Assembly: GCF_010015445.1 (NCBI RefSeq)
Contig: NC_053123.1
Coordinates: 2,912,579 to 2,976,578, forward strand
Source: Perca fluviatilis
Taxonomy: Eukaryota; Chordata; Actinopteri; Perciformes; Percidae
Reading direction: 5' to 3'
DNA length: 64,000 nt
Part shown: in pieces, positions 26,476 to 50,032 of the stretch
How positions within the stretch are numbered: position 1 is the first letter of the stretch
How the letters are laid out: every line of letters starts with the position of its first letter
Notes under the pieces: generated by a model
What the model saw: only the letters and a program-made list of their open reading frames with translations
Databases searched by the model: none
What the model was told of the DNA's origin: nothing
Translations under genes and position numbers: made by a program

Positions 26476-28401
26476 CAGAGTTGTACCTGACACTGATACA
26501 CTGCCATGAGGGCTCACAGCGAAACAGGACCAGTCTCTTGCTGTCATCAGTCAGCGCCACCAACTTTCCAGATGGCGACACGGCGAAGGCAAGGACTTTG
26601 TCACTTCCCGTTTCCTCTGAGGCACCGCCATCACTAAGGACAGAGGAGACAAAGCTTAAATTACAAAATTACAAGTAAACTTTATTAAGCTTTCCAATTT
26701 TTAAGTGTGTTCTTTTTATCTTATTTCATTTTTTTTTTTACTTTTGCAGGTCATCTTTCCCTTTTCATATGCATTTTACTTTCGCGTGTCTTTCTTTTTG
26801 TTTATTTATGTGCAACAGTGAGGCATGTTTTTAGATGCGTAAATGCTACAAAAATGAATGTTAAAATTAAGACTTCATTCATCAGAGATAACCTCACATA
26901 GCTCCTCACCAACAATCCATTAGGTCGCCTCCTTTGCTAAACACTCGGCTTTACCACTTACTTGACAACCATGAGTCACGTGCTTGTTCTTACCTGTTGT
27001 TATCCTCCTTCGCATTCTTTGGCTTCTTCTCAGCAGTGCCACAGTCAAACACAAACGATCTGCAACAAAGTACACAAGAGCTAATGTTTTCAGTTTGGAT
27101 TAGTTCCCCGCACAATGCCAGTTCCATAATGTCATCTAGTTTGATATGAGCTCTGTACAGTTTACCTGTATCTTTTAATGACATGAAAATTAAATCACTT
27201 AATTCCAATTGAGGTCCCTGTTGCAGCAGCGGCGGCAGCAAAAACTGTCCTGTCCTGTTAGTAGTGTCTGTGAGGAGTGTCCCGGGACAGTCAGACACTG
27301 TCCTGCACACTGTCCTGTGACTCGCAGACACTGTCCGAGTCACAGGACAGTGTCTGGGAGTCACAGGACAGTGTACAAGACAGTGTCTGACTGTCCCGGG
27401 ACAGTCATGGGAGTCACAGGACAGGGAACAGGACAGTGTCTGACTGTCCCGGGACAGTCTGAAACTGTCCCGTCAGTCAGACACTGGGACACTCCTCAGG
27501 ACACTACTAACAGGCTGCCACTGCTTCTCCCCTGTTGGTGTAGATTTAGTTCCTGGTTTGTATAACTTGAAAGAGATCATTCTATTTTCATTTAGTAGAT
27601 TATTAAGGAAAAACTTAAGAGAATGTTTTGGTGAAAAAGGACTTAAATGCCTAATCAGTTATCAAAATAGTTAAGGTTTACTTTCCTGCCATCAACAAAT
27701 CAATCAATAGCACTAATTCAGATCCATGATTTCAATCCTAACTTTGCCATTTTGAAGCTGTATTTTATTTAGTCACAGCTACTTGTGTTTAGACAACATT
27801 TCACATTTAAGAACTGGCTTATTTTGTAAATTAAAAGAAGGGTTTGTAAAACCTAATGTTTATATTTCTCTAGGTAAGGTATTGACTGAAGTATTGTGCT
27901 GAAAAGTATACAGCCCTTCATACTAGCTGCCAATACAATTAATCTTTATCAACTTATACTGACATCTAAAGACCGTACTTTTGCAGGAGGATGATATTAG
28001 AAATACCCTACTCTTTCTACCCTGTGCAACTTACAATGATAATATTACTGTATGAAAACACGGCATCAAGCATGAGATGATAATGATGATAAGTGCCAAA
28101 CCTTCACACACGTTTCCAAACGTATGTGCAATTTCATAACTTATAAAATCTGGAAATGAACCTAGACATTCCTCATGCTTTCCCAGTCTTTCCAAACGTG
28201 TATTTAGGATGACCAACGACTGCCAGCTAGCTAACATGTGCTAGCCAGCAAAGATAACCTGACGCACAGGCAAATCATATGAATTAATTATGAAGAAAAC
28301 GCGGAAAGTCATTCAAACCTGGCCTGTTTGGTGTGAATTGCCACGAGTTTCTTGTCGCAGGTGAAAATAAACCACTCTACACAGAAACCGACAGCAGTCA
28401 T
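9072..28401 (-). CDS. wdr4: wdr4: tRNA (guanine-N7-)-methyltransferase non-catalytic subunit, complete, 11 exons
   Basis: On the minus strand the exons are 28401-28319, 27059-26994, 26633-26487, 26270-26114, 24036-23924, 23469-23409, 20371-20276, 16091-16027, 13454-13268, 12408-12339 and 9262-9072. They total 1236 nt, or 411 residues, close to human WDR4 (412), and phase is continuous throughout. WDR4 is the beta-propeller scaffold that holds METTL1 for m7G46 methylation of tRNAs in the nucleus (Trm82 in yeast). Visible signatures are [17 protein letters not shown] at the start, [19 protein letters not shown], the [21 protein letters not shown] blade, [18 protein letters not shown] followed by [10 protein letters not shown], and [15 protein letters not shown]. 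The C-terminus has [19 protein letters not shown] then a Lys/Gln-rich tail. The start ATG (28401-28399) is preceded by GCAGCC and begins the conserved reading frame. Introns are long and packed with transposons. Confidence 0.95.
9353..9648. mobile_element. hAT-type MITE (296 bp) in the last wdr4 intron
   Basis: TAGGGCTGTTCTCG and the right end GGGAGCAGCCCTA are imperfect inverted repeats. An exact 8-bp duplication TCCCATGC flanks it at 9345-9352 and 9649-9656. The subterminal parts repeat TAGTCGACTAA-like palindromes. It lies about 90 nt upstream of the last wdr4 exon in the direction of transcription. Confidence 0.9.
9790..10266. mobile_element. Probable MITE with GACTGTAAA termini
   Basis: AGACTGTAAAATAATGGATG at the left is roughly inverted at the right, ending TTTTTACAGTCTATG. 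A solo piece of the same family is near 17425. Target duplication not resolved. Confidence 0.55.
11060..11185 (-). mobile_element. tRNA-derived SINE
   Basis: On the minus strand there is a box A-like TGGCTCAGGTGGTAGAGC and, 40-odd bases on, a box B-like GGTTCGATACC, in tRNA-like spacing. There is no closed acceptor stem, so this is a SINE head and not a tRNA gene. Confidence 0.75.
11833..12166. mobile_element. hAT-type MITE (334 bp) in a wdr4 intron
   Basis: TAGGGCTGGGCAATAT and ATATCGCCCAGCCCTA are inverted. Flanks CGTCAAAG (11825-11832) and TGTCAAAG (12167-12174) match at 7 of 8. Internal ATATCGATA-type palindromes occur. Confidence 0.88.
12283..12330. repeat. (GT)24 tract next to the wdr4 exon 10 donor
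   Basis: On the minus strand the tract reads (AC)n and starts 8 nt into the intron after the exon 10 donor (12339/12338). Confidence 0.9.
13759..15265. mobile_element. Outer hAT-like element that received a second hAT insertion
   Basis: Left end TTAGGGG with GGGCCGATA close by; right end CGGTCGATCCCTAA, roughly inverted. Flanks AGAAATAT (13751-13758) and ATAAATAT (15266-15273) match at 7 of 8. The element at 14145-15215 sits inside it. Sequence at about 60-165 of the window resembles its right end. Confidence 0.72.
14145..15215. mobile_element. Inner hAT-type element (1071 bp) with exact 8-bp duplication
   Basis: TAGGGTTGGGTATCG and the right end GGTACCCAACCCTA are inverted. ATAATCGG occurs exactly on both sides (14137-14144 and 15216-15223). 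A partial inverted copy is at about 16748-17257. Confidence 0.9.
16320..16487 (-). mobile_element. tRNA-derived SINE
   Basis: On the minus strand GGGCGCCCGGGTAGCTCACC begins a tRNA-like head with box A (TAGCTCACCTGGTAGAGC) and box B (GGTTCGACTCC). The tail carries GACATG- and GGCCTAAAATTCCC-like sequence shared with the SINE at 16956-17121. Confidence 0.8.
16748..17257. mobile_element. Partial inverted copy of the 14145 hAT-type element, split by a SINE
   Basis: Read on the minus strand it starts TAGGGTTGGGTATTG and follows the 14145 element closely, including the segment with AGCTAGCTAACGGTAGAC. The SINE at 16956-17121 interrupts it. Its other end is lost in A/T-rich sequence near 16640-16740. 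Confidence 0.75.
16956..17121 (-). mobile_element. tRNA-derived SINE with target duplication, inside a hAT-type copy
   Basis: The flanks AGCATATTAA (16946-16955) and AGCATGTTAA (17122-17131) are a 10-bp duplication with one mismatch. The uninterrupted copy at 14145 shows the empty site near 14230-14250. Box A reads TAGCTCAGTTGGTAGAGC on the minus strand. Confidence 0.88.
17986..19445. mobile_element. Foldback element, second copy of the 2708 family, carrying an insertion
   Basis: The left part (AAGGAGGTCGACCTTTCTGT at 18066-18085) and right part (TTGTCAGACACTTAGAATAA near 19397) match the copy at 2708-3218. A TTAA-type element (18090-18969) is inserted between them. Borders are approximate. 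Confidence 0.65.
18090..18969. mobile_element. TTAA-type element with internal 46-bp minisatellite
   Basis: GGTCCCATGACATGG at the left is inverted to CATGCCATGGGACC at the right. Each end abuts a TTAA within 1-2 bases, as for piggyBac-like insertion. From about 18119 to 18532 there are nine direct copies of a 46-bp unit containing TAGTGGTCCCCTAATACTGT. Confidence 0.8.
20529..20975. mobile_element. hAT-type element (447 bp) in a wdr4 intron
   Basis: CAGGGGTGTAGC and GACGCCCCTG are terminal inverted repeats. AAAGTAGG (20521-20528) and AAAGTAGT (20976-20983) are 8-bp flanks with one mismatch. Confidence 0.82.
21590..22600. other. Intronic stretch of repeat-like character
   Basis: It contains a short purine-rich open frame and a G run at about 22506-22517, but no clear termini or known domain. 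No gene is supported. Confidence 0.3.
24106..24757. mobile_element. PIF/Harbinger-like MITE with a trace of a Myb-like frame
   Basis: GGCTACGT at the left and ACGTAGCC at the right are inverted and flanked by TAA on both sides (3-bp duplication). Inside, 24417-24490 reads [14 protein letters not shown], resembling the start of the Myb/SANT-like domain of Harbinger accessory proteins; the frame then diverges. Confidence 0.7.
25631..25816 (-). mobile_element. tRNA-derived SINE with target duplication
   Basis: Minus-strand head GCCGGGTTGGCTCAGTGGG has box A, followed by the GACATG tail motif of this family. GGCAGGCT flanks it at 25623-25630 and 25817-25824. Confidence 0.82.
26021..26092. repeat. 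(AT)n microsatellite
   Basis: Alternating AT interrupted by one short A run, in wdr4 intron 4 just past the exon 4 donor (about 20 nt). Confidence 0.95.
26383..26473. repeat. (CA)n tract beside the wdr4 exon 3 donor
   Basis: About 45 CA units; on the transcribed strand this is (GT)n starting 13 nt into the intron after the exon 3 donor. Confidence 0.95.
27253..27514. repeat. Compound palindrome in wdr4 intron 1
   Basis: An imperfect inverted repeat has arms beginning CCTGTTAGTAGTGTC and ending GACACTACTAACAGG. It is filled with ACAGTGTCTGACTGTCC-type units. The perfect 18-bp palindrome GACTGTCCCGGGACAGTC occurs at 27389-27406 and 27442-27459, and its 12-bp core at 27278-27289. See findings. 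Confidence 0.9.
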
Positions 28402-28680
28402 GGCTGCTGTGTGTACATGCGACGGTGGCCCACGCGGAGGCGATTTCCTTGGATTGCAAAGGCATATCCGATCCCGACCCACTCTGCCTTTGATTGGCTA
28501 TTCCTGCAATTCTTACCTAACCCTAACCAATCACTCCTCATTGCTAAACCTAACCAACCAACCATATACGTATATCCATCCCACGAAGGCAACGAGTACT
28601 AGCCAATCAGCGGAAGGGCAGGGCGGGCAATTGGTATTTTGTCGCGTGCGAATTACGACACCAGCCAACTACACAACACA
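28402..28680 (-). promoter_or_regulatory. wdr4: Probable wdr4 promoter
   Basis: Immediately upstream of the wdr4 ATG there are several CCAAT/ATTGG motifs (near 28491, 28527, 28601 and 28627). Close to the last pair lie a GC box (GGGCGG near 28622) and an ETS-like CGGAAG (near 28609). TATA-less CCAAT/GC/ETS promoters are usual for housekeeping genes. The chimeric gene starts about 1 kb away on the opposite strand, so the region may serve both. No start site can be read from sequence. Confidence 0.45.
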
Positions 28681-29408
28681 CGCCCCCTCGGAAAAAGTAC
28701 AGAATGTACACAAGAGAGCTGCTGATATGCCTGTTGGTGGAGAAAGGGTTTCCTATAGAAAATACATACATATAGATTTCCATATAATATATAAAACGAA
28801 AGTAGCATATTACTATAGCTGCCATTCATGACGCTAAATCACTTGGAAATATCAAATTTAGGATGAAAAGTATACAAGTGAGCAGCAGTGCAACAGCGTC
28901 CACACACAGATGTATCAAAACAAAATGGGCAATGGCAGAAATGTAACCACATAAAAGATAATCACAGACTGTAAAAAAATAAACAGACAAATTCACAACG
29001 GTCAACACATGCAGGGCTTTTGTCAGGAAGGGGGCGTCTCTCGCATTCATGCGTTACATAAAAGGTGAAAGACTGGTCCATGTCCATGCTGCTGCTGTGA
29101 GCTACTTCTGGAGAACAGACCACCAGAAAAGAAGCATAAAATAGACATTTTTATCAAAAGGTAACAACCAATACCTTTATTTGATAGCAGTTAACGTTAA
29201 TTGCACCCCAGGCTGTTTTTAGTTTTTTTTTATCTCACTGAGAGAAGGTTGAAGAGTCCTTCGAGGCTGGTTTTTCATTGTGGTTCTGTTTTCTTGCACG
29301 ATGCTAATGCAAACAACTCCGGTTACACGATGAAGATGTGTTGACGTCTTTATTAATGCCTTGTTTAATAGTGTGTTTACTATGGTCATCACAGGCAGGC
29401 TGTACGGA
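28681..29408. other. Spacer between the divergent wdr4 and chimeric genes
   Basis: Mostly A+T-rich sequence with no conserved frame. The part nearest 29409 should hold the 5' UTR and promoter of the chimeric gene, but no clear elements beyond a YY1-like motif at the ATG were seen. Confidence 0.4.
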
Positions 29409-44819
<15,411 letters not shown>

Positions 44820-45068
44820 ACCTCAGCACTTTGCAGTTAACCTTTTTTCTAACGTCGCCTTTTCCCCGTACATCTGTGTCTGCTTAATGTCAAAGTTACA
44901 ACAAACCGTTGTCTCTAGCTTTTGTATGTGAGAGTAGAGCTGTTTCAGTAGCTGGATATTTTAAGGGAATGGAAGCTAACGCATTAGATGTACATTTTGG
45001 TGGACAAAGTGAACTTAGAGCTGTGAAATAAGCTTTGTGCAGATTGATCCATGGCTGAGCTGAATTTG

Positions 45069-45083
45069 AATAAAAACAATAAA
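45069..45083 (+). terminator. atp5pf-like: Poly(A) signals of the chimeric gene
   Basis: Two AATAAA hexamers lie at 45069-45074 and 45078-45083, about 250 nt after the stop. Their spacing from the stop fits a short 3' UTR. Confidence 0.55.
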
Positions 45084-45480
45084 TTCCAGTGTGTATGTCG
45101 TATGCATGCCTCTTTCTGTCGCGGTCAGGTAAAGTATAGTCCCGCATTGCCAGACATATCTCCACAGCGCTGCGGAGGAAGGTCTGGCTAGTCCACACAG
45201 CATTCTGGGATAGGAGGAAAACGTGCCGGATGCACGTACTCTGTAAAATAGTCTCAGGATTTTTTTTTTTTTTTGTGTGGAACGTGTACGTAGAGAGATG
45301 AGCTCTGGAATTAAAATTGCTATTGAGTGTGTGATGAGAATTTTTTACTTGAAAAAATAAAAATAAATATAAATTGGTTGTCAGTTCTAGCTCGGATGAT
45401 GTTTTCCGAATCGACCGGAGTTTAGAATGCCAACGTGAAGAAAGCGGAAGGTGAGGGACATCTGGACGAACCGGAACAAT

Positions 45481-48400
45481 CCTGTAAATTAAACTCCTCA
45501 ATAAAGACTAGGGAAAGTGGGACATCAACATTAAAATAGAAAATTTGTATTTATATATAAATTATTATAAATGTATAATATCACTCCATCAGCAGTTGGC
45601 ATTTTATTTCCACAAACGGATACACTTAAAACTATATTTCACCTAAAATTGAATAAAATAAAAAGTAGGCCAAATAAATCACACTTTAAAGTGAGTTTAG
45701 GGCTTCATTTATCAGGCTTTCAGAGGCTATATATGGTTCCAGGACTTGAGCATTAGATATAGGCCTACTTATGGGAGTATATACGGGGTGAGGACTGGGG
45801 GGAAAAAATTAAATAAAAAGCAGCGGACAGCGCCCGTGGTTCGAACTCCTGACCCAGGGGCCGGTAGAGTTTGATATCTCCATTCGATAGAAGTAACCAC
45901 TGAGCTACACCGCTACCGTCACTTCAGGAAGCATGTCGACCTAATAAAGCTGAGAATGAGGAAGTACAGTCAGAGGCTTTTAGAGAATCTTGGTACAGTT
46001 AAACCGGTACAAAGTGTAGGCTACAACAATCCAAATAGAACTCGCAAGTTGATATTTTAATAGGCTACTTGCAATAAAGGAAGCAAATGTTTTATTTTAA
46101 GATGGTATATGTCGGGTAATGCTGCGTTCATTGTGGGTGATCCAAGTGAATTTAGTACGCCATCTAGCGAATTTAACGATTTGTAGCATACAACAGGGAG
46201 TACAAGTTTAATTTCGGGGACTCCTGAGCACGGTATGGTCTCCTCTAAACCTATTTATATTAGAATATAATGTGCAATAACACCCTTCTTTATGAAAAGG
46301 TGAATACGTTGGCAAAATAAGTTGGGCAGTACTTTAAACAAAATTTTGCCAAAAATGAAGGAAGCTCATTACAAAACAATTAACGATAATTATCCATGTT
46401 GTAATTAGCCTACATATGTGTTTTGCAAGTGTTGCTTTTAAAAATGACTTCATTTTTATTTATTTATTTTTCAGTTTTTAAAAGAGGTGGAAAAAATCAA
46501 AATGCCTGACACCACCGCTTTTATTTGAATGCGTTCATGGCTAGTTTGGGAAAACCTGGGTTGACCTTAATAATCCAAACCACTTGACATCTGGACGTAA
46601 ATGAGTGACCTCCAGCAGAACCTCCGACGGCACCAATCCCGTAAATGAAGTCGTTGATAGAGACTACGGAAAGTGGGACATCAACATTACAATGGAACAT
46701 TTTATGTTGAATATCACTCCATCAGCAGTTGGCATTTTATTTCCACAAACTGATACACTACTTCATTAAACCTATATTACACTTACATTAAATAAAAAAG
46801 AAAATAGGCCAAATAAATCACACTTTAAAGTGAGTCATTTATAAGGCTTTCAAAGGCCATGACAAACGGTTCCAGGACCCAGGACGTGAGCATAAGATAT
46901 AGCCTACCTTTGAGGGGTATACGGGGTGAAGAGAAATAAAACAGCGGACAGCGCCCGTGGTTCGAACTCCTGACCCGGAGGCCGTGGAACTAGATTTCAT
47001 TGTTATGAGTAGAAGTAACCACTGAGCTAAACCACTGCCGTGTGCTCAGGGAACATGTAGACCTAATAAAGCTGAGAATGAGGAAGTACAGTCAGAGGCT
47101 GTTTTAGAGAATATTGGTAGGCTACAGTTAAACCGGTACAAAGTGTAGGCTGCAACAATCCAAATAAAACTCGCGAGTTGATATATATTTAGGATGTTGC
47201 CTATAAAATGTTTCCACTATGCTAAATACTGTCTTCTAATTAATTCCTGTTTGCAGGCCTGCTTATAACTGCATTACTTTCAATATAATAGGCTATACAA
47301 CAGGGAGTAGCCTTGGCCACAAGTGTAGGCTAATGTCAGGGGACTCCTGAGCACAGTAGGTCTCCTCTAAACCTATATTGTATATTATAATGTAATGTGC
47401 AATACATCCTTCTTTATGAAAAGGTGGATACGTTGGCAAAAATAAGTTGTTAAAATGAGAGAAATTGAGATAAACATAAACCTAAATCTAAATCTGAAGG
47501 GAAAAGTTATGTTAGGGAGCAGGAAACAAAGGGAGACACCTTTATTCTTTACAAACCTTGGTGGGCAGTACTTTAAACGAGAGAGGAAATAGGAGGGAAC
47601 AGGTTGCCAAAAAGGAAGTTCATTACAAAACAATTAACGAGAATTATCCATGTAATTAGCCTACATATGTGTTTTGCAAGTGTTGCTTTTAAAAATGACT
47701 TCAATTTTTTTTTCAGTTTTTAAAAGAGGTGGAAAAAACAAGTGCCTGACACCGTCGCTTTTATTTGAATGCGTTTATGGCTAGTTTGGGAAAACCTGGG
47801 TTGACTTTAATAATCCAAACCACTTGACATTTCAGGGACGAAAATGAGTGACCTCCAGCGGAACCTCCGGCGGCACCAATCCCGTAAATGAAGTCGTTGA
47901 TAAAGACTATGGAAAATGGGACATCACAACATTAGGCCTACAATGGAACATTTTTATGTTGAATATCACTCCATCAGCAGTTGGCATTTTATTTCCACAA
48001 ACTGATACACTACTTCATTAAACCTATACATTAAATAAAAAGTAAAAAGTAGGACAAATAAATCACACTTTAAAGTGAGTTTACAGCGGCATTTATCAGG
48101 CTTTCAAAGGCCATGACATACGGTTCCAGGACGTGAGCATAAGGTATAGGCCTACCTATGGGGGAGGGTGAAGAGGAAAAAAAACAGCGGACAGCGCCCG
48201 TGGTTCGAACTCCTGACCCGGAGGCCGGTAGAGTTAGGTTCAACATTTGAGGAGAAGAAGTAACCACTGAGCTAAACCGCTGCCGTTGAGATATATAACA
48301 TGTAGACCTAATCAAGCTGAGAATGAGAAAGTACAGTCAGAGACTGTTTTAGAGAATCTTGGTACAGTTAAACCGGTACAAAGTGTAGGCTACAATAACA

Positions 48401-49170
48401 ATCCAAATAAAACCCGCGAGTTGATATAGGCCTATTTTAAGATGCAGCATATAAGTTATAAAGTATTTATCTATGTTATACTGTCTTCTAATAATCAATT
48501 CCTGTTTGCAGGCCTATATAACTGGATTACTTTCAATAGATAGGCTAATTGCAATAAAAGTAGCAAATGTTTTATTTTAAGATTATTTTATAATGCTGCG
48601 TTCATTGTGGGTGATCCAAGTGAATTAAGCGCGCCATCTAGCGAACTTAACGATTTGTAGCATACAACAGAGTACAAGTGTAATGTCAGGGGACTCCTGA
48701 GCACGGTAGATCTCCTCCAAACCTATATTATATTAGAATGTAGCCTAATGTGCAATACACCCTTCTTTATGAAAAGGTGGATACGTTGGCAAAAATAATG
48801 TTAAAATGAGAGACATTGAGATATAGGCCTACATAAACCTAAATCTGAAGGGAAAAGTGATGTTAGGCTACAATGGAACATTTTTATGTTGAATATCACT
48901 CCATCAGCAGTTGGCATTTTATTTCCACAAACTGATACACTACTTCATTAAACCTATATTACACTTACATTAAATAAAAAAGAAAGTAGGCCAAATAAAT
49001 CACACTTTAAAGTGAGTTTACTGCGGCATTTATCAGGCTTTCAAAGGCCATGACAAAGGCTACGGTTCCAGGACGTGAGCATACAGGGTGAAGAGAAAAA
49101 AAAACAGCGGGCGGCGCCCGTGGTTCGAACTCCTGACCCGGAGGCCGGTAGAGTTAGGTTCTAGGCTAGG
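45481..49170. repeat. Tandem array of ~1-kb units between the chimeric gene and ndufv3
   Basis: The marker CCATCAGCAGTTGGCATTTT recurs at 45586, 46719, 47971 and 48901 (spacings 1133, 1252 and 930). Units also share TAAACCGGTACAAAGTGTAG and GCCATCTAGCGAA segments and a tRNA-like core on the minus strand at about 45829-45917, 46951-47040, 48193-48285 and 49112-49160 (truncated). The core has box A TAGCTCAGTGG and box B AGTTCGAACCA. No protein frame is shared among units. Confidence 0.88.
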
Positions 49171-50023
49171 CCTACTTATAGCTAATACAAATAAAAATTG
49201 AAATATGATATTCACAATTGTCGTTTTTTAAGGCTACTCTCAAATGCGTTACATTTAAAAATTATTTCAAATATGTTTTCAGTCTTTAAAAAAGGTGGAA
49301 AAAAGAAGCGAGACTTGTCTTGCTTGATTAGCTATATAAGCCAGGGGTATTCAATGTTGTTTAAACCAAGGACCCCTTTACTGTGAGAGACGGATCAGGT
49401 ACCCCCTTTGTATAAAATTAAGTTGCATATTAAACCTGGCCTGCAATAACGTAAAAGGTGACCTAAAGCCTTTATACATAGCTATTTTGGCCATAGAATA
49501 CTAAGCTATTTAAATAATAATCGTTGACATGATTTTATAAATCCCAGACCCCCTGTTAAAGATCTCTATTTTCTCTCTTCTATTTCTATTAAAGCCCCAC
49601 CCCTTCCGTTAAAAAGATTTCTACAGGTCAACATGTCAGCTGTTAACGCTTAAATTAGACACCTAAAAACTCGGAATCAGACCAATGGACATATGGGCTA
49701 TAATAAATCAATGATTGAAAAGTGAAAAAAAAGTCGAAGTAAAGTCCACTGAGCTAAATCTCCGCAGTTGGCTTGAGCGCCGAAAGAACTACAAGAAGTT
49801 CCAAAGTACATTGTTGTGTGTTTGTTTATCTAATCTTTGAAATATGATTTCTCTTCAGTGTTGACATTGTCAGATTATAAATATAAGGGACGCCTATATT
49901 ATCACAGTACAGTCCTTAAAACTGACAGAAACCTTTGGTTTTGTTCATACCAGTATTTATACTTTGTGGAACCGTTGTGTTTACCTCAGTTTCCAGCCGG
50001 AGCATAACACTGGGAGCACGAAA
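49171..50023. other. Spacer upstream of ndufv3
   Basis: A+T-rich with no recognisable repeat. The last 100-200 bases should include the ndufv3 promoter and 5' UTR. Confidence 0.4.
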
Positions 50024-50032
50024 ATGGCGACC
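50021..50032 (+). promoter_or_regulatory. ndufv3: YY1-like motif over the ndufv3 start codon
   Basis: AAAATGGCGACC overlaps the ATG and fits the AANATGGCGNC consensus of YY1, a motif often found over the start codon of nuclear genes for mitochondrial proteins. The chimeric gene has a similar GATGGCGGC at 29411-29419. Binding is inferred. Confidence 0.4.

Noticed and set aside
28352..28831. 159-codon plus-strand frame over the wdr4 first exon
   Set aside because: It lies antisense to a confirmed exon and promoter, and the translation shows no domain.
44896..45501. 201-codon frame on the minus strand
   Set aside because: It overlaps the chimeric gene's 3' UTR and repeat-like sequence, has no recognisable domain and no visible exon partners.
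45829..49160. tRNA genes (box A and box B present)
   Set aside because: The stems do not close as a standard cloverleaf by eye and the copies sit inside a longer repeated unit; they are better called SINE-like cores. The SINEs elsewhere are rejected as tRNA genes likewise.
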